Source of the DNA: Mesorhizobium sp. M1C.F.Ca.ET.210.01.1.1 | Lineage (GTDB): Bacteria > Pseudomonadota > Alphaproteobacteria > Rhizobiales > Rhizobiaceae | Direction of reading: 5' to 3' | Assembly (NCBI RefSeq): GCF_004791585.1 | Contig: NZ_SRUU01000007.1 | Location: forward strand, 1-64,000 | DNA length: 64,000 bases | Shown here: piece after piece, positions 34,153-42,262 of the stretch | Layout: each line of letters starts with the position of its first letter | Numbering within the stretch: the first letter of the stretch is position 1 | Notes under the pieces: model-generated | What the model was told of the DNA's origin: nothing | What the model saw: the letters and a program-made list of their open reading frames with translations, nothing else | Databases searched by the model: none | Made by a program: the position numbers and the translations under genes

Positions 34153-35133
34153 TCAATGTATCGCCACAGGGGCCAGGGCGCGCGAAAGGCTTGCCTCGCC
34201 CTTGCCGTAGACGGACGGGTCGTAGTTGACCAGCGTGTCGGTACGAGCCGTGTTGAGCAGGTCGTTGGTGATCTGAAGCGGCGTCGCCTTGGTGAATTTG
34301 CTGCCGATGATCGCGGCATATCCGGAGATGATCGGCGCGGCGAAGGACGTGCCGTAGAGACCGGTCTTATTCCCTTCGACACCGACCACCAGGAAATGGC
34401 TCTGCACGGCCGTGTTGGAACCGGCGTAGTTGGAATACCAGGCAAGCTCGGCCTTGTTGGCTGTCGTGCCGTTTGTCGACAGCGCGCCAACGAAGATGGC
34501 CGTCGGCTTTCCGATCAGGGCGAGGTCGAGATAGTCCTGCTGGCCGCCGGTGACACCGCCGACGGCGACCGCGTCGTTGCCGGCCGCTTTTGAGACTATG
34601 GCCGATCCTTTGGTGGCGTAGGAGATGATCGACGCCTCCTCCGGCGCCCAGCCGATCTGGTTCACGCTGTAGCCCGCGGCGGCATACATGCCGTAGCTGA
34701 GGTTGAGCACGTTGCGGCCGCCTGCCAGCGGGACGGCCGAGCCCGTCGAGAAATCCTTGGAGCGGATGGTCGCCGCGGGAGCGATCATGCTCGCTTCCTC
34801 GCGCGTCCATTCGCCGTGCCGCTGGTATTGCGTGCCGATGCCGAAATTGCCGGAGAAGCGCGATGAACTGCTGAAGTCGTCGACGATGGTGATGGTGAGG
34901 CCCTTGCCCTTGTAGCCCGCCGCCCAAGCTGCGCCGACGTCGGGGCTCATCCAGCTCTGCACCGCTTGTGTCGTTCGCGCAGCCGGTATCCTTGCGCTCA
35001 CGCAGATGGACCCGCCGCCGTGACACAGCGCGGCCGCCTGGTCCGCATCAAGCGCTTCCTGTGCCGATGCGATGGATGCCGGCAGAAGGACAAGAGCAGC
35101 GGCAATGCCGAACTTCCAGAAATTGCGAGACAT
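34153..35133 (-). CDS. Secreted subtilisin-like serine protease (S8)
   Basis: 326 residues with a Sec signal peptide (about 1-24, ASIASAQ). The catalytic triad is intact: D85/D86 in ITIVDDFS, H106 in QRHGEWT, S263 in GTSFAAP; N186 (AAGND) is the oxyanion asparagine. The histidine motif is unusual, HGEW rather than HGTxVA. The propeptide between signal and catalytic domain is short (about 45 residues) with C37 and C44 likely bonded. GGGAG stands 7 nt before the ATG. It lies 86 bp after the exported protein gene at 35220, so the two are probably one transcript. Target unknown. Confidence 0.88.
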   Translation of the reverse strand: MSRNFWKFGIAAALVLLPASIASAQEALDADQAAALCHGGGSICVSARIPAARTTQAVQSWMSPDVGAAWAAGYKGKGLTITIVDDFSSSSRFSGNFGIGTQYQRHGEWTREEASMIAPAATIRSKDFSTGSAVPLAGGRNVLNLSYGMYAAAGYSVNQIGWAPEEASIISYATKGSAIVSKAAGNDAVAVGGVTGGQQDYLDLALIGKPTAIFVGALSTNGTTANKAELAWYSNYAGSNTAVQSHFLVVGVEGNKTGLYGTSFAAPIISGYAAIIGSKFTKATPLQITNDLLNTARTDTLVNYDPSVYGKGEASLSRALAPVAIH

Positions 35134-35219
35134 GGTCTACTCCCGGTCAAGCAGGAACGAGGACGAACGATCGCGAAGTCCGGGAGCAAGAGGACTTCTC
35201 ATGCATGGCCTCCCGGCGG

Positions 35220-35798
35220 TCAGAAAGTTACACGGTAATTGAGCCACAGGCGCAGCCTCTCGGGTGTAGCGTTAACCAGGTATTTCAGCGTTTCCTCCGG
35301 CGCCGTTTCGCCGGCCGCGAGCCGGCAGTTGACGCTGTAGGTGCCCAGATCCCCATAGTCGGCCACGCATGGCTTCTCAGTCAGGTTGCCGCCGATGATC
35401 GAGGTCACCGACAAGGAGAGGGTGCTGTAAGGGCTCGGATGGGTCTGGGTGAGGAAGCCAAGCTTGAGGCTCGGAGCAATCCGGTATTTCTCGCCCTGTT
35501 CCCCGGTCCCCACGCCCCACAGGATGCCGCTGTTCTCAGTGATCTGGGTGAGAAAGTCGACGTGAAGGTCGATCCAGTTCGAGCGGTACCATTGATTGAA
35601 CGAGACCAGGCTCCCGTCCTGCAACTCGTAGCCACCGGCAGCGAGGCTTCTCGCGCGGTCGCTGAGCCAAGACCCCTGGTGGATGTTGACGAGCGACGTC
35701 GTCATTTCCTGGGCGGTAGCCGGCGACGCGCCGAGGAATACGCTCAGCAGGAGCGCCGCCGCGCAGGAACCGCCTCGATTGTCGGACCTTTCGGGCAT
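35220..35798 (-). CDS. Exported hypothetical protein upstream of the subtilase, possible outer-membrane barrel
   Basis: 192 residues from ATG 35798 (MPERSDNRGG). The signal peptide ends near ASPATAQ (about residue 30). The mature part alternates polar and aromatic residues, (WYRSNWIDLHVDFL, LSLSVTSIIGG), has one cysteine pair (KPCVAD, VNCRL) and ends in phenylalanine after LWLNYRVTF, as outer-membrane beta-barrels do. About 160 mature residues would make a small barrel. I recognise no family. Paired with the subtilase; it may be its substrate, inhibitor or secretion partner (inference). Confidence 0.65.
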   Translation of the reverse strand: MPERSDNRGGSCAAALLLSVFLGASPATAQEMTTSLVNIHQGSWLSDRARSLAAGGYELQDGSLVSFNQWYRSNWIDLHVDFLTQITENSGILWGVGTGEQGEKYRIAPSLKLGFLTQTHPSPYSTLSLSVTSIIGGNLTEKPCVADYGDLGTYSVNCRLAAGETAPEETLKYLVNATPERLRLWLNYRVTF

Positions 35799-36002
35799 GC
35801 GCGAAACACCTCGCCCCACCGGATCCGGACAGCGCCTTGTGGCGAGCGCCCCCTCGGGCAACCGACTGTGGCCGGATCATGCGCGACGATCGCATGCAGA
35901 CCGTTACCGAGGGGTTATCTGAGCTGGTACGAATATAAGTTTTTGCTCGAATTTGTGGGAGCAGAGGAAGTTGCCGGCGGCAGGAGCGGATCGCCGCGAA
36001 TG

Positions 36003-36026
36003 AAGCGGGATGCCTACATCCCGCTT
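36003..36026 (-). terminator. Perfect 10-bp hairpin, probable terminator of the DUF1059 transcript
   Basis: AAGCGGGATG, 4-nt loop, CATCCCGCTT, about 60 bp beyond the stop of the DUF1059 gene on the minus strand. No long T run follows on either strand, so it may need Rho or act only as an mRNA end stabiliser. Confidence 0.5.
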
Positions 36027-36086
36027 TCTGTCCAGTATGGTGGCCCGGTACAGCGGCCCGTGCGAACTTCGCGCCTGGCCGACGCC

Positions 36087-36272
36087 TTAAGCCGCGTCGC
36101 GGACCTTCTGGATGCGCGAGCGGATCGCCTCGATCATGGTCTCGCGGATGACGGTCTCGCCATGGGTCTCGCGCATGTGCTCGACGGCCCGGCGCATGAC
36201 CTCCGCTTCCTCCTCGGCGCGCGTGTGCCAGTCACAGCCGGGAACCAGCGACCCGCATTGGAATTCCTTCAT
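36087..36272 (-). CDS. DUF1059 small protein
   Basis: 61 residues starting MKEFQCGSLVPGCDW at ATG 36272. Two cysteines (FQC, PGCDW) and the HMRETHG segment fit the DUF1059 family of small, possibly metal-binding proteins of unknown function. The open frame extends upstream through a family A repeat and is not coding there; GGAAA stands just before the ATG. Probably a monocistronic gene ending at the 36003-36026 hairpin. Confidence 0.82.
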   Translation of the reverse strand: MKEFQCGSLVPGCDWHTRAEEEAEVMRRAVEHMRETHGETVIRETMIEAIRSRIQKVRDAA

Positions 36273-36317
36273 GGGTTTTCCTTTCCTCGACCCGGAGCGG
36301 CCGAGCCGCTCCGACTG

Positions 36318-36374
36318 GTTGTTCTTATGCAATTCCGCATGGAAAACCGCTGCGCACTTTTCCTGGAATTGCCC
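36318..36374. repeat. Dispersed palindromic element, family A, 3' half
   Basis: TTGTTCTTATGCAATTCC to CCTGGAATTGC, a diverged copy of the second palindrome, about 45 bp upstream of the DUF1059 start. It lies in the 5' region of that gene, so it may be in its leader. Confidence 0.7.
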
Positions 36375-36449
36375 GGATGGACAACAATAACACATGCCGC
36401 CGACTTCGGTTGCATCAATAGTGGCGGAGTGCTGTCGCGGGCGGCCTGA

Positions 36450-36467
36450 CCTGAATCTCAACACACC
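36450..36467. repeat. Half copy of family C palindromic motif
   Basis: CCTGAATCTCAACACACC is nearly identical to the right arm of the family C palindrome at 38398-38451 (one difference). No matching left arm is visible here, so it appears to be a remnant. Confidence 0.45.
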
Positions 36468-36535
36468 CTGGTGCTGAAACAGAAAGGCGGAGCAGTGACG
36501 CCCCGCCTCCCTTGCTGCCTGATCTTTGCTAACTG

Positions 36536-36592
36536 TCTGTTTTTACGCAATTCCGGATGGGAAGATGCTGTGCACTTTGCCAGGAATTGCTC
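36536..36592. repeat. Dispersed palindromic element, family A, 3' half
   Basis: CTGTTTTTACGCAATTCCGG to CCAGGAATTGCTC lies just downstream of the DUF1344 stop on the minus strand. It is the sixth copy or part of the family in the window and could serve as that gene's terminator. Confidence 0.7.
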
Positions 36593-36607
36593 TCGCCGGG
36601 CGGGCCG

Positions 36608-36868
36608 TCACTTCATTATCTTGACGGCCTCGGCGATCTTGTTCTTGCCGCTCATGTCCCAGGAAACGCGGACTTTCTCGCCCGGCTTGATGCCCGGATC
36701 CTTGAAGGCCTTGGACAGCGTGAAGGTCGATCCGTTGTCCAGAACGAGGCTCATGGCCGTTCCATCGAAGGTCTTGGCCGTGCCCGTGGTGTGCTTGACC
36801 GCGGCGAACGCGGCGCCACCGGAGGCGAGTAAGGCAGCGGCTGCTGCCGTCACAATAAGCTTGCGCAT
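36608..36868 (-). CDS. DUF1344 small exported protein
   Basis: 86 residues with a Sec signal peptide (about 1-22, GGAAFA) and a short OB-like beta domain (GTAKTFDGTAMSLVLDNGST, GEKVRVSWD). It fits DUF1344, a rhizobial family of small periplasmic proteins of unknown function. GGAGAGCATGCC precedes the ATG. The 237-bp region upstream (36869-37105) is AT-rich near 36985-37030 and probably holds its promoter, but I see no clear boxes and no other gene there. Confidence 0.85.
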   Translation of the reverse strand: MRKLIVTAAAAALLASGGAAFAAVKHTTGTAKTFDGTAMSLVLDNGSTFTLSKAFKDPGIKPGEKVRVSWDMSGKNKIAEAVKIMK

Positions 36869-37105
36869 GGCATGCTCTCCTGGAATGCGGGCGCCGTAGG
36901 GGCACCCCTCTCGATCAGGCCGTCCGGTCGCGTCGGGTCGCGGCCCATCGCAGATGGACCGCCGGCGCTTCCCGACCCGGCAACGTTAAATAACTCAATT
37001 TTTTCAAAAGGATATTAGACGAAAAAGAAAACGCGCATGCCACATTGCCCGCCAAGATTCGGCGAATGGGACATCAATGCGGCCAGCTTCCCGCTCACCG
37101 GATTT

Positions 37106-38020
37106 TTACGGCCACTTTACCTCGGGCGGCAGGCTGGACAGGATCGAGGCGACATTGCCGCCGGTCTTCAGGCCGAAGATGGTGCCGCGATCGTGAAGCA
37201 AATTGAATTCGACGTAACGGCCACGCCGGATGAGCTGTTCGTCGCGGTCGCCGTCGGTCCAGTTCTGGTTGAAATTGCCGCGCACCAGATGGGAATAGAC
37301 GACGAGGAAAGAGCGCCCAACATCCTGGACGAAATTGAAATCGGCGTCCCAGCCGCCCTTATCCTCGCCCGAATGCAGCCAGTCGAAAAAGATGCCGCCG
37401 ATGCCGCGCGCTTCGTTGCGGTGCGGCAGGAAGAAGTACTCGTCGCACCACGCCCTGAATTTCGCATAGTCGGCGACCGCGGCGTTCTTCTCGCAGGCGA
37501 ATTGCATGGCGCGGTGAAAGGCGAGCGTATCAGGATCGTCCTGGGTGCGGCGCCGGTCGAGCACCGGCGTCAGGTCGGCGCCGCCGCCGAACCACTGGCG
37601 TGTCGTCACGACCATGCGCGTATTCATATGCACGGCCGGCACGTTGGGGTTCCAGGGATGCGCAATCAGCGAAATGCCGCTTGCCCAGAAGCGCGGATCC
37701 TCCTCGGCGCCGGGGATCTGCTTCCTGAATTCGGGTGAGAATTCGCCATAGACAGTCGAGGTGTGCACGCCGACCTTCTCGAAGACGCGGCCGCGCATCA
37801 TCGACATGGTGCCGCCGCCGCCTTTGCCCTCGTCGCGCTCCCACGGCGTCTTGTCGAAGTGGCCGGGCGACCATGAGGATAGGGGGCCCTGAAGCTCCTG
37901 CTCGATCTGCTCGAACGTGGCGCAGATGCGCTCCCGCAGCGCCTCGAACCAGAGGCGGGCCTTCATCTTCTTCTGCTCGATGTCGGCCGGCAGCCCCACG
38001 GGAAGGTCAGGTCGTTCCAA
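37106..38020 (-). CDS. hemF: Oxygen-dependent coproporphyrinogen III oxidase
   Basis: 304 residues of HemF, which decarboxylates coproporphyrinogen III to protoporphyrinogen IX in haem synthesis. The [27 protein letters not shown] and [10 protein letters not shown] segments and the C-terminal [14 protein letters not shown] are all characteristic. Best start is TTG 38020 with GGAG 6 nt upstream; ATG 37966 is an alternative that would trim 18 residues. Next to soxR and trmL, an oxygen- and redox-linked neighbourhood, but not in an operon with them. Confidence 0.95.
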   Translation of the reverse strand: MERPDLPVGLPADIEQKKMKARLWFEALRERICATFEQIEQELQGPLSSWSPGHFDKTPWERDEGKGGGGTMSMMRGRVFEKVGVHTSTVYGEFSPEFRKQIPGAEEDPRFWASGISLIAHPWNPNVPAVHMNTRMVVTTRQWFGGGADLTPVLDRRRTQDDPDTLAFHRAMQFACEKNAAVADYAKFRAWCDEYFFLPHRNEARGIGGIFFDWLHSGEDKGGWDADFNFVQDVGRSFLVVYSHLVRGNFNQNWTDGDRDEQLIRRGRYVEFNLLHDRGTIFGLKTGGNVASILSSLPPEVKWP

Positions 38021-38141
38021 TTCCGTCTCCGGTCACAGGCCCATTCGCCTGACAAATGACTCGTCTTTTCAGGGCGCGATCCCTAATCTCTTAAGAGCAA
38101 GGGTCAAGCCCCGTCTGACCAAGGCGCAAAGGAGTTCCTTC

Positions 38142-38399
38142 GTGCGCACCCCGGCAAGACCGCCGCTGGATGGCTTGAGGAAGAGGCTGGAGCGCTCGCG
38201 CGCCGAGCGCGAAAGGCAGCCGCGCGACGGATTCCTGCGCGAGACCTTCGTGTTGCCGCGGCCGGCCGCGCGCCTCAAAGCGAAGGAGTGGTTCGAACGC
38301 TTCCCCAAGCAGGCCTATTGGACCGAGATCGAAAGCTGGTTCGAACGGCCTGGCGACGTCATTGAGTTCACCATGCGGCGGCTGCCGGCGGCCGACTAA
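38142..38399 (+). CDS. Small basic hypothetical protein
   Basis: 85 residues starting at GTG 38142, preceded by AAAGGAG at 7 nt spacing. The first third is very basic (GLRKRLERSRAERERQPRDG), the rest has several aromatic residues (KEWFERFPKQAYWTEIESWFERP). No signal or membrane segment. I recognise no family, but the start signal and composition support a real gene. A family C palindrome overlaps its stop codon and separates it from the convergent soxR. Confidence 0.68.
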   Translation: MRTPARPPLDGLRKRLERSRAERERQPRDGFLRETFVLPRPAARLKAKEWFERFPKQAYWTEIESWFERPGDVIEFTMRRLPAAD

Positions 38400-38451
38400 G
38401 GTGTGTTGATATTCAGGGGATGCCATCCTGACCTGAATCTCAGCACACCTT
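38398..38451. repeat. Family C palindrome between convergent genes
   Basis: AAGGTGTGTTGATATTCAGG and CCTGAATCTCAGCACACCTT are inverted arms (20 bp, two mismatches) around a 14-nt loop. It overlaps the stop of the small basic protein gene and lies 11 bp from the soxR stop, so it can terminate both. Related arms occur at 36450 and 59702-59772. Confidence 0.6.
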
Positions 38452-38461
38452 GGAGCGAACG

Positions 38462-38905
38462 TCAGGGCACCAGTAGCCGTCTCGCCCCAGTACCCTCCCG
38501 TGCCAGCCGATCTTCCTTGTTCCTCAGCGGGCACTTGTCGATCGACATGCAGCCGCAGCCGATGCAGTCGGTCAGGCCGTCGCGCAGCTTCTTCAACTGG
38601 CTGATCTTGTGGTCGAGCCCGTCGCGCCAAGCCGTTGACAGCAGGTTCCAATCCTCGCGCGTCGGCGTTCGGCCCTCGGGCAGCGACTGAAACGCCGCGG
38701 CGATCTCGGCGAGCGAGATGCCGACCTCCTGGGCGACGCGGATGATCGCCACCCGTCTCAGCACGTCGCGGCTGTAGCGCCGCTGGTTGCCGGCCGTGCG
38801 ATGGCTGCGGATCAGCCCGCGTGCCTCGTAGAAGTGGAGCGCCGATACGGCCACGCCGCTGCGCATGGCCACCTGGCCGACCGTCAATTCCCGCACCGGA
38901 GCCAT
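38462..38905 (-). CDS. soxR: Redox-sensitive MerR-family regulator SoxR
   Basis: 147 residues. N-terminal MerR winged helix ([21 protein letters not shown]), a long dimerisation helix, and the SoxR iron-sulfur motif C114-x2-C117-x-C119-x5-C125 that carries a redox-active [2Fe-2S] cluster. It should sense redox-cycling compounds or superoxide and activate promoters with an elongated spacer. A SoxR box lies 17 bp upstream of its own start. No soxS homologue is adjacent, as usual outside enterics. Confidence 0.95.
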   Translation of the reverse strand: MAPVRELTVGQVAMRSGVAVSALHFYEARGLIRSHRTAGNQRRYSRDVLRRVAIIRVAQEVGISLAEIAAAFQSLPEGRTPTREDWNLLSTAWRDGLDHKISQLKKLRDGLTDCIGCGCMSIDKCPLRNKEDRLAREGTGARRLLVP

Positions 38906-38918
38906 TCGCAGTTTCCGC

Positions 38919-38949
38919 TTGACCTCAAGTTAGGTTGAGCTTGTAGCGA
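38919..38949 (+). promoter_or_regulatory. SoxR box inside a long-spacer promoter
   Basis: The 18-bp CCTCAAGTTAGGTTGAGC at 38923-38940 closely matches the known SoxR operator (CCTCAA, 6 nt, TTGAGG). It lies between a -35 box TTGACC (38919-38924) and a possible -10 TAGCGA (38944-38949) with a 19-bp spacer, the abnormal spacing SoxR corrects by DNA distortion. The promoter points right, away from soxR and toward the 3' end of trmL. SoxR autoregulation leftward is also possible. Confidence 0.7.
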
Positions 38950-39052
38950 AGAAATGCTGACAGGGCAAATGCAGGAGACGGCGATGTGCGCCTGGGTGAA
39001 AATGACGGCAGAAGCGGAGGTGATCATCGATGGCGAGCAGAGGCTGAGGATC

Positions 39053-39511
39053 TTATCCGAGCTGGCGGAGCGCTTCGCCGGCGACCATCGCGACGGACAG
39101 CGCGACATTGATGCTGCGCGCACCCGGCCGCATCGGGATGGTCAGTCGCGCCTCCGCCGCCTGGTGAACCTCTTGCGGCACGCCGGCGGATTCGCGGCCG
39201 AACAGAAGGATGTCGCCGTCGGCGAAAGCGAAATCGGTGTAGGCGGTTTCGGCCTTGGTGGTGAGCAGCACCAGGCGGCGCGCATTTGTCCTGCGCCATT
39301 CCTCGAAGGCGTGCCAGTCGGCGTGGCGGGAAAGCGCCGCCATTTCGAGATAGTCCATGCCGGCCCGCTTCAGCGCCCGGTCGGAGAGCGGGAAGCCGGC
39401 CGGTTCGATGATGTCGACGCCAAGATCAAGGCAGGCGGCGAAGCGCAGGATTGTCCCGGTGTTGCCGGCGATATCCGGCTGGAAGAGCGCGATGCGGAGA
39501 CGATCGTTCAT
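39053..39511 (-). CDS. trmL: tRNA (cytidine/uridine-34-2'-O)-methyltransferase TrmL
   Basis: 152 residues of the SPOUT family: FQPDIAGNTGTILRFAACL near the N-terminus, the knot motifs LLFGRESAGVP and IPMRPGARSINVALSVAMV. It 2'-O-methylates the wobble base of certain leucine tRNAs using S-adenosylmethionine. ATG 39511 is the family start. A SoxR-type promoter downstream points into its 3' end and could produce an antisense transcript. Confidence 0.94.
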   Translation of the reverse strand: MNDRLRIALFQPDIAGNTGTILRFAACLDLGVDIIEPAGFPLSDRALKRAGMDYLEMAALSRHADWHAFEEWRRTNARRLVLLTTKAETAYTDFAFADGDILLFGRESAGVPQEVHQAAEARLTIPMRPGARSINVALSVAMVAGEALRQLG

Positions 39512-39651
39512 TTCCGCATCCTTCTAATAAGTGGCAGATCGGCCACAGGCGTCTCCAGCTTTTGGCGATTTCTGGACTGGCGGGTGGCCATTTTCTGCGA
39601 AGTCGAGTATATGCCCATCATCGTCAACCCAAACCGAAGGAGGGGGACCAC

Positions 39652-39729
39652 ATGATGACCATGCACTTCCAGTTCCTCTCCCGGGCTCACCTATGCCCAA
39701 CGGCGGTTTCGGTACGACGATTCTTCTGA
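39652..39729 (+). CDS. Candidate 25-residue leader peptide
   Basis: A very strong Shine-Dalgarno (GGAGGGGG at 39639-39646) sits 5 nt before ATG 39652. The 25-codon frame starts M-M-T-M-H-F, contains LCPTAVSVRR and ends in two phenylalanines and TGA. It is far too short for a domain and has no membrane helix. About 25 bp after its stop is a GCCGAA/TTCGGC hairpin, then the next gene's start at 39796. The arrangement fits a regulatory leader (arrest or attenuation) for the genes that follow. Confidence 0.5.
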   Translation: MMTMHFQFLSRAHLCPTAVSVRRFF

Positions 39730-39795
39730 CACTTTAAGACCTCATCGCACCGATTCCCGCCGAACCCAGTTTTCGGCTGACGAAGGAATCTCGCG

Positions 39796-40356
39796 ATGTT
39801 TTTCAAACTGCCAAAGGGGCCAGGCGCCCCCGTTGAACGTGTCCGAGCTGACGCTTGCCGTCATGCACTGACCGACGCGTTTCGTGCCTCCGGCCGAATG
39901 CCGGAGGTCGAGTCCGTATCACCCTTTTTAACGCATTTGCACATGGAGGATGGACCGATGTTCGATCCCTGTAAGATACCGGGTTCAAGAAGCCTGCACG
40001 AGCGCAAGATGGCGACGTGGGCGCTGCTGATCGGCGAGACCTATTCATCGGCGGTGCACTCTGAGACGCGCCGGCGTCCGCATCGCGGCATGCTGCCGGA
40101 CGTTGATTTCTCGCGCGCGGTGCCCGATCCCGGCCGGCCGTCGCTGGTGCGCCGGATCATCCGCATGATCCGGCCGGGCGAGAAAGGCCGGGCAGGTCCC
40201 AGCCTGACGTCAGGATCCTCGGCGGAGCCTGTCGGCGAAAAGCCCGAGACACCCTATATTGCGCGAAGCAGGGCCGGCGATGCGGATGATTCCGTATCGC
40301 CGGCCCGCGGCGCAGCGCGGCCGAAAGGCCTTGGTTATCAATCCCGCGCCGCGTGA
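39796..40356 (+). CDS. Hypothetical protein
   Basis: Up to 186 residues from ATG 39796, which has GAAGGA at 8 nt; ATG 39958 (MFDPCKIPGSRSLHERK, with an AGGATGG upstream) is an equally good start giving 132 residues. The plausible core is ERKMATWALLIGETYSSAVHSE and the basic RRIIRMIRPG segment. The C-terminal third is Gly/Ser/Pro/Arg-rich and probably disordered. No family recognised. It ends 25 bp before the first ABC exporter gene, so co-transcription is likely. Confidence 0.5.
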   Translation: MFFKLPKGPGAPVERVRADACRHALTDAFRASGRMPEVESVSPFLTHLHMEDGPMFDPCKIPGSRSLHERKMATWALLIGETYSSAVHSETRRRPHRGMLPDVDFSRAVPDPGRPSLVRRIIRMIRPGEKGRAGPSLTSGSSAEPVGEKPETPYIARSRAGDADDSVSPARGAARPKGLGYQSRAA

Positions 40357-40381
40357 GCGCATAGACAGTCGAGTGCCTGGA

Positions 40382-42262
40382 ATGTTCCGCTGGTTTGAAA
40401 ACAAGCTCGATCCGTTTCCCGCCGCGGAGCCGGTCGAGCCGCCGAAGACGCTGGTTGCGTTTTGCGTGCATTATACGCGGGGCGCCTGGCCCTACATCAT
40501 GCTGGACGCGGTTCTGGTGATGGCGATCGCCCTTGCCGAAGTTTGGATGTTCGGTTTCATGGGCCGCATCGTCGACTGGCTGTCGGCGCAGAACCGGGAA
40601 ACCTTCCTGCAAACCGAGAGCTGGAAGCTGGCCGGCATGGCCTTCATCGTGCTGTTTGCGCTGCCGGGCACGGTCTGGGTGCGTTCGTTGTTCAACCAGC
40701 AGACGCTGATGGGCAACTATCCCATGCGCATCCGCTGGCAGGTGCATCGCTACCTGCTCAAGCAATCGATGACTTTCTACCAGGACGAATTCGCCGGCCG
40801 CATCGCCACCAAGCTGATGCAGACGGCACTCGCCGTGCGCGACTGCGTCATGAAGGTGATCGACGTCCTCAACTACGTGATCGTCTACTTCCTTGGCATG
40901 CTGTTCATCGTCGGCTCGGCGGACTTGCGGCTGGCCGCACCCTTGGGCGTATGGCTGATCGGCTATATCGCGCTGCTGCGCTATTTTATTCCGCGGCTCG
41001 GCAAGGTCGGCGAGGAACAGGCCAATGCGCGTTCGACCATGACCGGTCGCGTCGTCGACAGCTATGCCAACATCCAGACGGTGAAGCTGTTTTCCCACGC
41101 GCGCCGCGAGGCGGCCTTCGCCAGGGAGGGCATGGCGGGCTTCCTCGATACGGTCTACCGCTCGATGCGCCTGGTGACCGTGCTCTACGGCCTCCTCTAC
41201 ATCCTGAACGCGCTGTTGCTGTTCTCCGTCACCGCGCTGTCGCTGTGGCTGTGGCTCGCCGATGCGGTGACGATCGGCGCCGTCGCCGTGGTCATCGGCC
41301 TGGTACTCAGGATGTGGGGCATGTCGCAGTGGATCATGTGGGAGATGTCGGGCCTGTTCGAGAACATCGGCACGGTGCAGGACGGCATCCAGTCGATCTC
41401 GCTGCCGCGGCTGGTCGAGGATCGCCCGGGCGCCAAGGACATCGCCATCTCCCAGGGCGAGATCCGCTTCGAGGACATCCGCTTCCACTACGGCAAGCAG
41501 AGCGGCGTCATCGAAAACCTCTCGCTTGTCGTAAAGCCGGGCGAAAAGGTCGGCATCGTCGGCCGCTCCGGCGCCGGCAAGTCGACGCTGGTCAACCTGT
41601 TGCTGCGCTTCTACGACTTGGAAAGCGGCAGGATCCTCATCGATGGCCAGGAGATCGCCGGCGTGGCGCAGGATTCGCTGCGCGCTCAGATCGGCATGGT
41701 GACGCAGGACACCTCCCTGCTGCACCGGTCGGTGCGCGACAACATCCTCTACGGCCGGCCCGACGCGACCGACGAGATGCTGATCGAGGCGGCGCGGCGG
41801 GCGGAGGCGCTCGATTTCATCGGCGGGCTTTCGGACCACAACGGCCGCAAGGAATTCGACGCCCATGTCGGCGACCGGGGCGTCAAGCTGTCCGGCGGCC
41901 AGCGGCAGCGCATCGCCATTGCCCGCGTCATGCTGAAGGACGCGCCGATCCTCATCCTCGACGAGGCCACCTCGGCGCTCGATTCGGAGGCGGAGGCGGC
42001 GATCCAGGAGAACCTCTACAAGCTGATGCAAGGCAAGACCGTGATCGCGATCGCGCACCGGCTGTCGACCATCGCCGCGATGGACCGGCTCGTCGTCATG
42101 GACAAGGGCCGTGTCATCGAGGAAGGGTCGCACGAGGAGCTCGTCGGCAAAGGGGGGCTCTATGCTCAGCTCTGGCAGCGCCAGTCGGGCGGGTTTCTGC
42201 TCGACGACGTTCCGGCCGAGGCCGCCAACGATGCGATTGCCAAGGGCGAAGCCGCGGAATGA
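40382..42262 (+). CDS. ABC exporter half-transporter 1 (fused membrane/ATPase)
   Basis: 626 residues: six transmembrane helices in residues about 35-330, then a nucleotide-binding domain with Walker A GRSGAGKST (about 395-403), signature LSGGQRQRI (about 503) and Walker B LILDEATSALD (about 524-534). Catalytic glutamate and H-loop (AIAHRLST) are intact. A type IV (lipid, peptide or drug) exporter that very probably heterodimerises with the next gene product, whose start overlaps by 4 bp. Start is ATG 40382; the upstream open frame is a shadow. Substrate unknown. Confidence 0.9.
   Translation: MFRWFENKLDPFPAAEPVEPPKTLVAFCVHYTRGAWPYIMLDAVLVMAIALAEVWMFGFMGRIVDWLSAQNRETFLQTESWKLAGMAFIVLFALPGTVWVRSLFNQQTLMGNYPMRIRWQVHRYLLKQSMTFYQDEFAGRIATKLMQTALAVRDCVMKVIDVLNYVIVYFLGMLFIVGSADLRLAAPLGVWLIGYIALLRYFIPRLGKVGEEQANARSTMTGRVVDSYANIQTVKLFSHARREAAFAREGMAGFLDTVYRSMRLVTVLYGLLYILNALLLFSVTALSLWLWLADAVTIGAVAVVIGLVLRMWGMSQWIMWEMSGLFENIGTVQDGIQSISLPRLVEDRPGAKDIAISQGEIRFEDIRFHYGKQSGVIENLSLVVKPGEKVGIVGRSGAGKSTLVNLLLRFYDLESGRILIDGQEIAGVAQDSLRAQIGMVTQDTSLLHRSVRDNILYGRPDATDEMLIEAARRAEALDFIGGLSDHNGRKEFDAHVGDRGVKLSGGQRQRIAIARVMLKDAPILILDEATSALDSEAEAAIQENLYKLMQGKTVIAIAHRLSTIAAMDRLVVMDKGRVIEEGSHEELVGKGGLYAQLWQRQSGGFLLDDVPAEAANDAIAKGEAAE

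Noticed and set aside
38954..39655. 233-codon plus-strand frame overlapping trmL
   Set aside because: It is antisense to trmL with no Shine-Dalgarno and a shadow-like composition. The SoxR-type promoter in front keeps a regulatory RNA possible, but not a 233-residue protein.
40462..42258. Upstream extension of the second ABC exporter frame, giving an apparent 1226-residue protein
   Set aside because: This part is a shifted-frame shadow of the first exporter. The true start at 42259 overlaps the previous stop and begins a normal N-terminus.
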